A stretch of 64,000 bases of DNA from Enhygromyxa salina. Its GTDB lineage: Bacteria > Myxococcota_A > Polyangia > Nannocystales > Nannocystaceae. Each line of letters begins with the position of its first letter. The stretch's first letter is position 1. Positions 8,337-17,765 of the stretch are shown piece after piece. The notes below the pieces were generated by a model. The model did not search any database. It was not told where the DNA came from and saw only the letters and a list, made by a program, of their open reading frames with translations. Made by a program: the position numbers and the translations under genes. Location: positions 1 to 64,000 of the forward strand of contig NZ_PVNK01000037.1 in the NCBI RefSeq assembly GCF_002994615.1, in the 5' to 3' direction.

Positions 8337-8891
8337 TCACAAATACTCGAACACCCAACGCATCGGCGCGCCGGGATCTTCGCTGAATTCGTCTTCGGCC
8401 CTGACCAGCTCCGAGCCGCTGAGCTCGGCGGCTTTGACGACCCAGCCCTTGACCGCGAGAAAGAGCACACGACTCGGTCGGGGGACCTCGGACAGCTCCA
8501 GCGTGACCCGCGACTTGTTGTCGGGATCGCGGGCGACGGTCATCACGCCGAAGTCGTACTGTGAGTGCCACGCCTTTGCGGCGCGGTTGATGAGGAAATT
8601 GAGGTTGCCGAAGCGGAAAAATACCCGGTAGATGCCCGTGAGGTTGTGCTCGCACGAGAACGAGCCCATCTCGAACACGAGCTGGAGGTCGCCGTTGCCG
8701 AGCACGCGGTCGATCGTCGTGCTGAGCTCGACGTAGACCTCGTAGGGATACCAGTTCGTCTCGAGCGGGCCCGACTCCATCAGCGCGCGGGCCTCGGGGC
8801 CGAGTTCGGCGAGCACCCGTTGGTAGGCGTCGTCGCCTCGCTTGCGCACGTACATGTAGCGCGAGCGGATGACGTGGCCGGTAACCTGCAC
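8337..8891 (-). CDS. Conserved-looking hypothetical protein of about 180 residues
   Basis: A 184-residue soluble protein beginning with a GTG codon (MQVTGHVIRSRYMYVRKRG). Recognisable features are an early Arg/Tyr-rich segment, WYPYEVYVEL, and alternating hydrophobic strands near the C-terminus (MTVARDPD, RVTLELSEV, WVFEYL). The N-terminal pattern (RGDDAYQRVLAELGPEAR...WYPYE) resembles uncharacterised proteins of myxobacteria of about 200 residues, but I cannot name the family with confidence. It leads a two-gene unit with the 111-residue protein downstream. The region upstream (8892-9227) carries a hairpin and a long inverted-repeat element. Confidence 0.65.
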   Translation of the reverse strand: MQVTGHVIRSRYMYVRKRGDDAYQRVLAELGPEARALMESGPLETNWYPYEVYVELSTTIDRVLGNGDLQLVFEMGSFSCEHNLTGIYRVFFRFGNLNFLINRAAKAWHSQYDFGVMTVARDPDNKSRVTLELSEVPRPSRVLFLAVKGWVVKAAELSGSELVRAEDEFSEDPGAPMRWVFEYL

Positions 8892-8987
8892 GGGTCTACG
8901 CTAAGCCAAAATGGGGCCGCAAGGCCAGCATCATGTCGGGTCGAGGGGCCGCGAGAGGGGCTGGGAGCAGGGCTGGGAGCAGGGCGG

Positions 8988-9014
8988 CCGAGCGCAGCGA
9001 GTTGCTGCGCTCGG
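8988..9014. terminator. Perfect 11-bp stem hairpin
   Basis: Arms CCGAGCGCAGC (8988-8998) and GCTGCGCTCGG (9004-9014) pair fully around the loop GAGTT. Such a GC-rich stem is stable in RNA, but there is no T-run after it and no gene ends here, so a terminator role is only one possibility. It directly precedes the long inverted-repeat element. Confidence 0.4.
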
Positions 9015-9029
9015 TTCGGCAGCGTCGGC

Positions 9030-9195
9030 CTAGCAGCCCGGGGTGCAATGCCTCGCGCCGCCTCGCTTGGCCTCTTCGCCGAGGGCTTTGTCGCCAAAAC
9101 TTGCAGTACGCCCGGTACAGCGGCGTTTTGGCTTCGCGCCCTCGGCGAAGATTCCGGCGCGAGGCGACACGATGCATTGCACCCCGGGCTGCTAG
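9030..9195. repeat. 166-bp imperfect inverted-repeat element ending in the 20-bp palindrome motif
   Basis: The left end CTAGCAGCCCGGGGTGCAAT (9030-9049) reappears as reverse complement at 9176-9195. The similarity continues inward through CGCCTCGC, CTTCGCCGAGGGC and GCCAAAAC to an axis near GTACGCCCGGTAC. The arms are roughly three-quarters identical, so the whole can form a cruciform. A diverged copy lies at 26320-26452 and one arm at 58650-58733, which makes it a mobile, MITE-like or REP-like element. It sits directly in front of the pseudokinase gene. Confidence 0.8.
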
Positions 9196-9227
9196 AAGGC
9201 GGGCAGGCAGGCTGCTACCGTAGGCCC

Positions 9228-11216
9228 GTGCAGGCGCCGTCGTTTGCGCTGACGGATCCGGATGGCCGGCCGCTTCAGGGCTGGGAGGTGCTCGATGGCC
9301 CCTGGGACGTCGGCTCGGAGGAGCGTTGGCTGCTGCGCCTCGCCGATGGCCAGCTCGCCGTGCTCGGTCGCCTGTCCCCGGCGCTCGCGCGCGACGAGTC
9401 GGTCCGCCGTCGTTGGGTGCGCGACGTCGAGCGGCTGGTGGAGTGCGCGGCGCCCAGCGTCGCGGCGGTCCTGGCCACGGGCCCGCGCCCCGATCCGCGA
9501 GATCCCGCGGCCGCGCCCCCCTGGCGGCTGCGCGTCGAGCCCGAGGGCGAGCGGCTGTCGACCTGGCTCGAGCGCGCGCCGGTCCCGATCGACGAGCTCG
9601 CGCACCGCGGGGCCGCGCTGGCCGACGCGCTCCATGCCGTGCATCTGGGCGGCGCGGTGGTCCGCAACCTGCACCCGCGGGACCTGGTCTGGACGGTCGA
9701 CGGACGGCTGATCCTGACCGACGTCGGCCTCGCGCGCGTCGACCTGCTGTCGAGTCACACGGCGTCGAGTCTCCTGGTCAGCGGCTCGGCCTACGCCGCG
9801 CCCGAGCAGCTGATGCGGACGGTCGTCGATCAGCGCGCGGACCTGTACTCGCTCGGGGTGATCTTGTGGCACGCGGCGACCGGGAGCCTGCCCTTTGGCG
9901 AGGGCCCCGCGCTGCTGCGTGAGCGCGTGGCGCTGCCCGCGATCACGACGCTGCGCCGCGACGCGCCGCCGATCCTCGACCTGCTCTTGCAGCGCTGCCT
10001 GGCCGAGCGGCCCGAGGATCGGCCCGAGAGCGCCGCGGAGGTCGCCTGGGTCTTGCGTGGGGGCGCGGGCGATGGCCTGGTCCGCGGCGGCCAGACCGTG
10101 TGCCAGCGCTGCGGGGCGGCCCTGCGCCTCGGCCAGCGTCTGTGCCTCGCCTGCGGTCGCCTCGGCGTCCGCTTCGTCCACGACAGCGGTCCGCGGACCT
10201 GGGGCGTCGAGCTGCGCACGCTCAGCGAGGACGCGGAGTCGTTGACCAAGCTGCGCGAGTTCATCGGGTCCGTGGCCGAGGGGACCGGGCGGGTCGACGA
10301 GTTCGTGATCGGCGACGTGACCCTCTACTCGGACCAGGAGCTGATCTCGCGCAAGCGGCTCCCGGCCCGGCTGTTCAACAACCTCGACGAGGACACGGCC
10401 AAGGAGCTGTGCGCGCGCCTGGTCGCCCTCGGCCTCGACGTGCGCCCGGTCCGTCCGATCCACACCGAGCGCTGGACCGCGGCCGTGTTCGGGGCCGCGC
10501 TGCTGACGATCGGCTCGGGCGTCGCGCTCGGGAGCCTGGGGGTGGCTGGGGGGGTGATCTTTGCGGGCGTCGTGGCGGGTATCGTCGCGACCGCGCTGAT
10601 CGGCTCGCGGGCGAGCTCGGCCCTGGCCGCGCGGCGGGTTCGAGCGCTCTATCACCTCCGCCCCCAGCCCGCGGCGCTGCCGGCTTCGGATCCCCTCGTC
10701 GCCCGGCTCGCGGCGCTGCTCGACGGGACCTCGGCCGGTCCGACGCCGGCCGACGTCCGCGCGCAGCTCGGCGAGCTCGCGCTCCTGGTCCAGCGCCTCG
10801 TCGATCGCCGCGCCGAGCTCACGGGTCTCCACGAGGGCCGCGAGCTCGAGCTGCTCACCGCCCCGGTCGAGCCGCTGATTAGCGAGCTCGAGGCCCGGGT
10901 CCGCGAGCTCGCTCGCTGTGACCGCGAGCTCGGCGAGCTCGACGAGGCGACCATGGTCCGCGCGCTCGCGGCCGTCGACGCCCGCGCGGGTGACCCTGGC
11001 CCCCAGAGCCTCGAGCGCCAGCGCCTGCTCGACGGTCTCGACCGCCTCCGCAGCCTCGAGGATCGGCGGACGAGCACCTTTCACGGTCTGCTCGAGGCCT
11101 CGACCTTGCTGCGCCGGGCGATCGATCTTGGTCTCGGTGTCCACGACCCCGCCGCCGAGCAGCAGCGCCAGGTCCAGCTCGCGCTCGCGGCTCTGGGGGG
11201 GACAGCGGGTGACTGA
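9228..11216 (+). CDS. Membrane-anchored protein with degenerate Ser/Thr kinase domain and zinc ribbon
   Basis: A 662-residue protein. Residues 20-278 have the protein-kinase fold (YAAPEQL, DLYSLGVILWHAATG, RCLAERPEDRP), but key catalytic residues are missing. The beta-3 segment reads LAVLGRL with no Lys where VAVK is expected, the HRD motif reads VRN (145-147) with Asn for the catalytic Asp, and DFG reads DVG (165-167). It is therefore likely a pseudokinase. A zinc ribbon follows (C292, C295, C306, C309), then a cytoplasmic domain, two membrane segments in about 416-460, and a coiled-coil-like helical C-terminus (510-650). The GTG at 9228 is chosen because upstream sequence is the repeat element. 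A scaffold or signal-sensing role is inferred. The PilZ-like gene follows 105 bp downstream. Confidence 0.8.
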   Translation: MQAPSFALTDPDGRPLQGWEVLDGPWDVGSEERWLLRLADGQLAVLGRLSPALARDESVRRRWVRDVERLVECAAPSVAAVLATGPRPDPRDPAAAPPWRLRVEPEGERLSTWLERAPVPIDELAHRGAALADALHAVHLGGAVVRNLHPRDLVWTVDGRLILTDVGLARVDLLSSHTASSLLVSGSAYAAPEQLMRTVVDQRADLYSLGVILWHAATGSLPFGEGPALLRERVALPAITTLRRDAPPILDLLLQRCLAERPEDRPESAAEVAWVLRGGAGDGLVRGGQTVCQRCGAALRLGQRLCLACGRLGVRFVHDSGPRTWGVELRTLSEDAESLTKLREFIGSVAEGTGRVDEFVIGDVTLYSDQELISRKRLPARLFNNLDEDTAKELCARLVALGLDVRPVRPIHTERWTAAVFGAALLTIGSGVALGSLGVAGGVIFAGVVAGIVATALIGSRASSALAARRVRALYHLRPQPAALPASDPLVARLAALLDGTSAGPTPADVRAQLGELALLVQRLVDRRAELTGLHEGRELELLTAPVEPLISELEARVRELARCDRELGELDEATMVRALAAVDARAGDPGPQSLERQRLLDGLDRLRSLEDRRTSTFHGLLEASTLLRRAIDLGLGVHDPAAEQQRQVQLALAALGGTAGD

Positions 11217-11321
11217 CCCTGGCCGCGGCGCCTCGACGAGATGTGCGCGGATCTGTTCGGGCTCGCAAGTGAGCTCCCGCTCGACCCGTTTTTCTAGTAG
11301 GTTCGAGGTCCGAGGAGCGCC

Positions 11322-11876
11322 ATGTCCGAGACCGCCGTTCGCGTCGACCTTCGCCAAGCCACCCTGTCCGAGTCCGCGCAGCTGCGCGAGGCCGACGACA
11401 GCGTATTTTTGTCCCTCGACCAGCCGCCGCCGGTCCGCAGCTTGCTGCGGATCTCCGACGGGGACCGGCAGCGGGCGTTCGAGGTCGGGCGGGTGATCGA
11501 GGTCGTCGGCGACGGTGAGCCCGAGCGCGGCTGCTACGGCGCCTTCGTCGAGCTCGAGCGCCTCGAAGACCAGGTCAAGGTCGGCTCGGAGCACCTCCAG
11601 CCCGGGATCAGCGGCAGCGGCGTGCCTTCGCCCGTGGTGATCATGAGCACCGCCGAGATGATGCTCGGCGAGGCCGGCAGCGACGAAGACGAGGCTGCCG
11701 CGGCGGCCGACGAGGCTGAGAGCAGCTCGGACGAGGGCGAGAGCTCGGACGAGGCCGAAGGCGAGAGCAGCTCGGACGAGGGCAGCTCGGACGAGGGCGG
11801 TGAGGGCAGCTCGGACGAGGGCGACTCGGGCGACGCCGAGGGCGACTCAGGCGACGCCGAGGGCGAGTCCGCCTAG
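11322..11876 (+). CDS. PilZ-like protein with acidic repeat tail
   Basis: A 184-residue protein with a good ribosome-binding site (GAGGAGC) before the ATG. Residues 1-100 resemble a PilZ-type beta barrel (VFLSLDQPPPVRSLLRI...FEVGRVIEVV...GCYGAFVELERL), although the canonical cyclic-di-GMP-binding RxxxR motif is not clearly present. From residue 120 on the protein consists almost entirely of Ser-Ser-Asp-Glu-Gly-type repeats and is extremely acidic and probably disordered. Its TAG stop codon is formed by the dispersed palindrome at 11873-11892, which also gives the stop codon of the converging RCC1 gene. A link to the kinase-like gene upstream is suggested only by proximity. Confidence 0.65.
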   Translation: MSETAVRVDLRQATLSESAQLREADDSVFLSLDQPPPVRSLLRISDGDRQRAFEVGRVIEVVGDGEPERGCYGAFVELERLEDQVKVGSEHLQPGISGSGVPSPVVIMSTAEMMLGEAGSDEDEAAAAADEAESSSDEGESSDEAEGESSSDEGSSDEGGEGSSDEGDSGDAEGDSGDAEGESA

Positions 11877-11892
11877 CACCCCGGGCTGCTAG
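11873..11892. repeat. 20-bp palindrome serving as stop codon for two converging genes
   Basis: CTAGCACCCCGGGCTGCTAG is one mismatch from the perfect repeat. TAG at 11874-11876 ends the PilZ-like gene, and CTA at 11889-11891 is the minus-strand stop of the RCC1 gene. Confidence 0.9.
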
Positions 11893-13484
11893 AACACCGA
11901 GACGGGGTTGACCTCGGATGGCGTCTCGTTGTCGCCGACCGTGACCGAGCTCCCGAGCCCGAGCTGGCTGTAGTTGTTCTGGCCCCAGCAGCGGACCTCG
12001 GCCTCGCTCGTGAGCGCGCAGGTGTGGTTGCTGCCCGCGCTGAGCTGGATCGCAACCCCACCGAGCTGGACTGGCCCGGCGACCACGGGCAGCTCGTCGT
12101 CACCGATGTTCTCGGTGTTGCCGAGCCCGAGCTGGCCGACCGAGTTGTCGCCCCAGCACAGGACCTCGTTGTCGTCGCGCCGCGCGCAGGTGTGGTTGGT
12201 CCCGCACACGACCTCGACCGCGGGGCCGCCGATGTCGACGGGCACGCGGGATGAGGGCAGGTCGTCGTCGCCGACGTTGTTGAGGTCGCCGTAGCCGAGC
12301 TGGCCCAAGTCGTTCGCGCCCCAGCACATCAGCTCGCCGCCGCCGAGCAGCGCGCAGCCATGGTTGCCGCCGAGCGAGACCGAGACGACCTCGGTGTTGG
12401 CCGGCAGCGCGGGCGGGATGATCTGGACGAGCCCGACGCTGTCGGGCAGCTCGTCGTCGCCGATGTTGTCGAGGTTGCCGTAGCCGAGCTGGCCGCTGTC
12501 GTTGAGGCCCCAGCAGCGGACGCCGCCATCGACGAAGTTGACGCAGCTGTGCCAGATGCCGATCGCGAGCCTCGAGGTCACCCCGCCGACGCTGACGGAC
12601 TCCCCGGGCAGCAGCATCTCGAGCACGGGGACCATGTCCATGGTGTTGCCGTAGCCGAGCTGGCCGTGGTCGTTGGCGCCCCAGCAACGAAGCTCGCCGT
12701 TGCCGACGCGGGCGCAGGTGTGGCGCCTGCCGGCCTTGACCTCGATGACCGGCGGCACGCTCACGGGCGCGAGGTTCTCGATCGACTCGTCGTCGCCGAT
12801 GTTGTTGGTCGTGCCGTTGCCGAGCTGGCCGCGACCGTTGAGGCCCCAGCAGCGGAGGCCGCCGTCTTCGAGGATCGCGCAGCTGTGCTGGCTGCCGAGC
12901 TCGAGCTCGACGACCGAGAGCGCGAGCGGGACCGGGCCGACGTCGCTGGGTAGCTCGTCGTCGCCGACACGGTTGGGGTTGCCATAGCCGAGCTGGCCGT
13001 ACTCGCCGCGGCCCCAGCACACGATCGCGCCGCCGTCGATCAGCGCGCAGGTGTGGTGCTGACCGGCCTCGACCCGGGCGACCCTCGTGAAGGTGCAGTC
13101 GTTGTCGCAGCCGTCGCCGTCGATCTCGTTGCCGTCTTCGCACTCCTCGTTGCCCTGGACCTCGCCGTCGCCGCAGTTGGTCTCCTGGCAGGTCCCGTCG
13201 ACGCAGGCCAGGCCGGCGTTGCAGGTGTCGCCGTCGCACGTGCAGCCGGGGTCGCCGCAGGCGGGGTCACCGTCGCCGTCGCCGTCGCCTGTGTCGCCGT
13301 CACCCGTGTCGCCGTCGCCTGTGTTGCCGTCGCCGTCGCCCATGGTCTCGCCGGTTGCCATGGTCTCGGAGCCCATGTCGTCGGCGGGGTTGTCACCGCC
13401 TCCGCAGCCGCTCAGGAGCAGCGCGGCGGTCAAGAGCGTGACGACGCGAGAGGACGCGGGGGCGGGGTGCAAGGAATTGGGCAT
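11889..13484 (-). CDS. RCC1-repeat lipoprotein, paralog 1
   Basis: A 531-residue secreted lipoprotein: signal peptide with lipobox LSGC, a Gly-Asp-rich linker (GDGDTGDGDGD), a Cys-rich module containing the myxobacterial repeat CGDGEVQGNEECEDGN...GCDNDC, then seven RCC1-type blades. Each blade has the pattern HTCAL...CWGxxxxGQLGxG, so each contains a Cys pair that could form a disulfide outside the cell. The fold should be a seven-bladed beta propeller; ligand unknown. It is the last of three tandem paralogs on this strand, 50 bp after paralog 2. Its stop codon lies in the dispersed palindrome. The ATG at 13484 is required for the signal peptide. Confidence 0.88.
   Translation of the reverse strand: MPNSLHPAPASSRVVTLLTAALLLSGCGGGDNPADDMGSETMATGETMGDGDGNTGDGDTGDGDTGDGDGDGDPACGDPGCTCDGDTCNAGLACVDGTCQETNCGDGEVQGNEECEDGNEIDGDGCDNDCTFTRVARVEAGQHHTCALIDGGAIVCWGRGEYGQLGYGNPNRVGDDELPSDVGPVPLALSVVELELGSQHSCAILEDGGLRCWGLNGRGQLGNGTTNNIGDDESIENLAPVSVPPVIEVKAGRRHTCARVGNGELRCWGANDHGQLGYGNTMDMVPVLEMLLPGESVSVGGVTSRLAIGIWHSCVNFVDGGVRCWGLNDSGQLGYGNLDNIGDDELPDSVGLVQIIPPALPANTEVVSVSLGGNHGCALLGGGELMCWGANDLGQLGYGDLNNVGDDDLPSSRVPVDIGGPAVEVVCGTNHTCARRDDNEVLCWGDNSVGQLGLGNTENIGDDELPVVAGPVQLGGVAIQLSAGSNHTCALTSEAEVRCWGQNNYSQLGLGSSVTVGDNETPSEVNPVSVF
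13259..13345. repeat. Short tandem repeats encoding the Gly-Asp linker of paralog 1
   Basis: Six-base GTCGCC/GTCACC units in tandem (plus-strand view) encode alternating Gly-Asp on the minus strand. Equivalent tracts at 14899-14998 and 16772-16905 encode the linkers of paralogs 2 and 3 and differ in length, as expected for slippage-prone repeats. Confidence 0.8.
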
Positions 13485-13534
13485 GGCAAGGAGTCCAAGG
13501 TGCAAGAGCAGATGGGGCCGGGACCCTACAACAA

Positions 13535-15127
<1,593 letters not shown>

Positions 15128-15138
15128 GGCGATAAATC

Positions 15139-15161
15139 CGGCTGAATCGGCGATTCAGCCG
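15139..15161. promoter_or_regulatory. Perfect 23-bp palindrome upstream of RCC1 paralog 2
   Basis: CGGCTGAATCG (15139-15149) and CGATTCAGCCG (15151-15161) are exact reverse complements around one G. The element lies 12 bp upstream of the minus-strand ATG at 15127, where an operator overlapping the promoter or a leader hairpin would be expected. No regulator gene is adjacent. Confidence 0.45.
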
Positions 15162-15384
15162 CGGTAGTAGAGGCGCCAGTGTACCCGCGCGAGCGCGAGC
15201 GATCGACGCCTCGCAGCCACGCCGCCGTGATTATCCGATCAGATCACCGCGCGTTCATGAGCCCGGCGAACGACCGCCATCGTGAATCGCGCTCGCTTCG
15301 CCGGATGCGCCTGTGGGTTATCCGAGCTTCGTCGTGTTTCGGTGACCCCGTCCTTTTGGCCAGGGGTCATTTGCTGTCGGCGGT

Positions 15385-17031
15385 CTACAACAGCTGCACG
15401 GGCCCGGCCGAGATCAGCGACTCGTCGTCGCCGATGTCGTCGGTGTGGCCGTAGCCGAGCTGCCCGGACGAGTTGCGGCCCCAGCAGAACACCTCGTTGG
15501 TGTCGGCCATGATCGCGCAGGTGTGATCCCCGCCGCCGTCGATCTGCTTGATCGGGCCGCCGACCAGGAGCGGATCGAGCATGCTCGGGAGCTCGTCGTC
15601 GCCGATGTTCTCGTCGATCGCGGCCCCGAGCTGGCCGTAGTTGTTGGCGCCCCAGCACAGGGCGTCGCGGCTCTCGAACAGCGCGCACACGTGCGAGTCG
15701 CCGGTCGTGATCGCGATCGCCGGCTCGGGCAGCGAGATCGGCGGCCGGCTCGACGGGAGCTCGTTGTCGCCGATGTTCTCGGGGCTGCCCTGGCCGAGCG
15801 CGCCCGAGATGCCAGTGCCCCAGCACAGCACGTCGCCGGTCTCGAACAGCGCGCAGCTGAGGCTGAGCCCGAGCGCCAGCGCCTCGACCTTGGTCGCGGG
15901 GTCGAGGCCCATGGGCACGGACGGGACGGCGCCGACCTGCTGCGGCGTGTTCATGCTGCCGATGCTCGAGGTGTTGCCGTAGCCGAGCTGGCCGTTGAAG
16001 CCGCTGCCCCAGCAGCGCATCGTGCCGTTGGCCAGGATCGCGCAGCTGTGGTTGATGCCGGTGGCCAAAGCGACGACAGCGCCGCCGACGGGGACGTCCC
16101 CGGCGGACGCGGGATGCTCGTCGTCCCCGATGTTCTCGGAGTTGCCGTAGCCGAGCTGGCCGCTGGCGTTGGAGCCCCAGCAGCGCAGCTTGCCGTTGTC
16201 GAGGCGTGCGCAGGTGTGCGATCCGCCCGCGTCGACCTCGAGCGTGGCGCCGCCGACCACGATGTCGGCGATCGAGAGCGGGAACTCGTCGTCACCGATG
16301 TTCTCGGTGTTGCCGTAGCCGAGGCGTCCGTTGCCGCCCGTGCCCCAGCAGCGCACGGCCATGTCTTCCATGAGGATGCACGAGTGCGAGTCGCCCATGG
16401 TCAGCTCGACGCCGGGCTCGGGCAGCATCACGTCGCCCGCCTCGGCCGGGGTCTCGTCGTCGCCGATGTCGTCGGTGTGGCCGTAGCCGAGCTGCCCGGA
16501 CGAATTGCGGCCCCAGCAGCGCACGCGGCCGCCCTCGATCAGCGCGCAGGTGTTCTGGTAGGAGGCGTCGATGTAGAGGATCTCGGTGAAGGTGCAGTCG
16601 TTGTCGCAGCCGTCGCCGTCGACCATGTTGTTGTCCTCGCACTGCTCCATCGGCTCGAGGTTGTCGTTGCCGCAGGTCGGCGCCGTGCAGGTGCCGTCGA
16701 TGTTGCTGCAGTACAGGCCCGGGTCGCACTGAGCTTCCATCGAGGGGTCGCACATGCAGCCCTCCTCGCTGCAGTCGCCGTCGCCCGTGTCACCGTCGCC
16801 GTCGCCGTCGCCGGGGTCGCCGTCGCCGTCACCCGTGTCTCCGTCGCCGTCGCCGGTGTCGCCATCTCCGTCGCCGGTGTCGCCGTCGCCGTCGCCGCTC
16901 GTGTCAGTGCCGTCGGCCGCGGGGGCGCCGCTGTCGGGGTTGCAAGCCCCGAGCATGAGCACGGCGGCGCAAGACAAGCCTGCGAGGCCGAGATGATCAA
17001 GACAGCGGGTCGTCGAGCAAGGGCGAGTCAT
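15385..17031 (-). CDS. RCC1-repeat lipoprotein, paralog 3
   Basis: A 548-residue paralog: signal peptide with lipobox LGAC, the longest Gly-Asp linker of the three, a Cys-rich region (CSEEGCMC...CGNDNLEPMEQCEDNN...GCDNDC) and seven RCC1 blades. The DNA of blades 1 and 7 is nearly identical over about 65 bp (around 16450-16520 and 15420-15490), pointing to recent gene conversion inside the gene. It lies 44 bp downstream of the LolA-like gene on the same strand and might be cotranscribed with the MMPL-LolA pair. The ATG at 17031 gives the signal peptide; longer frames upstream run through the LolA-like gene. Confidence 0.88.
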   Translation of the reverse strand: MTRPCSTTRCLDHLGLAGLSCAAVLMLGACNPDSGAPAADGTDTSGDGDGDTGDGDGDTGDGDGDTGDGDGDPGDGDGDGDTGDGDCSEEGCMCDPSMEAQCDPGLYCSNIDGTCTAPTCGNDNLEPMEQCEDNNMVDGDGCDNDCTFTEILYIDASYQNTCALIEGGRVRCWGRNSSGQLGYGHTDDIGDDETPAEAGDVMLPEPGVELTMGDSHSCILMEDMAVRCWGTGGNGRLGYGNTENIGDDEFPLSIADIVVGGATLEVDAGGSHTCARLDNGKLRCWGSNASGQLGYGNSENIGDDEHPASAGDVPVGGAVVALATGINHSCAILANGTMRCWGSGFNGQLGYGNTSSIGSMNTPQQVGAVPSVPMGLDPATKVEALALGLSLSCALFETGDVLCWGTGISGALGQGSPENIGDNELPSSRPPISLPEPAIAITTGDSHVCALFESRDALCWGANNYGQLGAAIDENIGDDELPSMLDPLLVGGPIKQIDGGGDHTCAIMADTNEVFCWGRNSSGQLGYGHTDDIGDDESLISAGPVQLL

Positions 17032-17075
17032 GGACCATGAGTACCATCGCCGCGCCGCGCGATCATCCAGACCAC

Positions 17076-17765
17076 CTACTGCAGGACCCGCGCGAGCATC
17101 TCGGGTTCGACCTCCTGACGGTGGTCCGAGATCTTCAGCGTGAAGCTGCCGCCGTCCGACTCGGCGATCTCGATCCGGATCACCGCCCCTCCGACCTGGT
17201 CGAAGGTCAGGGTCACGCTGCGGATCAGCGCCCGCGCGGCCGAGTCGCGCGGGGGCATCAGGCTCAGCCGCGGCGTGCTCCCGCGGGGGACCTCGACCCG
17301 GGCGTCGGCGGTCAGGGCAGCGCCGTCTCCGGGCGCGAGGCAGGCCACGAGGTGGTCGGCGAGCCAGCGCAGGGCCGGGGCCTCGTCGCGTTGCGGCAGC
17401 GCGCGGCGGGGGAGCGAGGGATCGTTGGGCACGATCGCGACGGCGCCAGGCTCGATCCGCGTCGTCGAGCCGGTCACGCCGTCGTCGCGCAGGACCAGCG
17501 TTCCCGGGGCCACGAAGGCCAGCGAGCCCGACTCGACCAGCTCCTCGACCAGGAGCGGGGACGTGCGGGTTGAGGTGTAGCGCGCGAGCAGGTTGTGCGA
17601 CTTGCTGGCGAAGGTTCGCCACAGCTCGAGGCGATTGGCGAGCCGTCGCGCGGCGCGGTCCACGGGCGCGGCGGGTGCGGCTCGCCCGGTCAGCGCGAGC
17701 GCGAGGATCCCGAGGCCCGCGGCCCCCGAGCTGATCAGCGCGCGGCGAGACAGCTTGGCGTTCAC
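17076..17765 (-). CDS. LolA-like periplasmic lipid/lipoprotein carrier
   Basis: A 229-residue exported protein. The GTG start at 17765 overlaps the stop of the upstream exporter gene (GTGA), indicating translational coupling. The N-terminus has a twin-arginine-like signal (SRRALISSGAAGLGILALAL). The mature part has the LolA-type arrangement: an early helix ELWRTFASKSHNLLARYTS followed by beta strands such as GTLVLRDDG and a final SFTLKISDHR. LolA-type proteins ferry lipidated cargo across the periplasm. With the adjacent MMPL-type exporter it likely forms a lipid export unit, as seen in aryl-polyene and hopanoid-type clusters, although no biosynthetic genes are present here. Confidence 0.7.
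   Translation of the reverse strand: MNAKLSRRALISSGAAGLGILALALTGRAAPAAPVDRAARRLANRLELWRTFASKSHNLLARYTSTRTSPLLVEELVESGSLAFVAPGTLVLRDDGVTGSTTRIEPGAVAIVPNDPSLPRRALPQRDEAPALRWLADHLVACLAPGDGAALTADARVEVPRGSTPRLSLMPPRDSAARALIRSVTLTFDQVGGAVIRIEIAESDGGSFTLKISDHRQEVEPEMLARVLQ

Larger units (their letters stand above)
8892..9227. other. Divergent intergenic region filled by hairpin and inverted-repeat element
   Basis: No gene is supported here. The stretch holds direct repeats of GCTGGGAGCAGG (8959-8984), a perfect hairpin (8988-9014) and the 166-bp inverted-repeat element (9030-9195), leaving about 30 bp before the pseudokinase start. The promoter of the rightward gene must therefore lie inside or very close to the repeat element. 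Confidence 0.7.
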
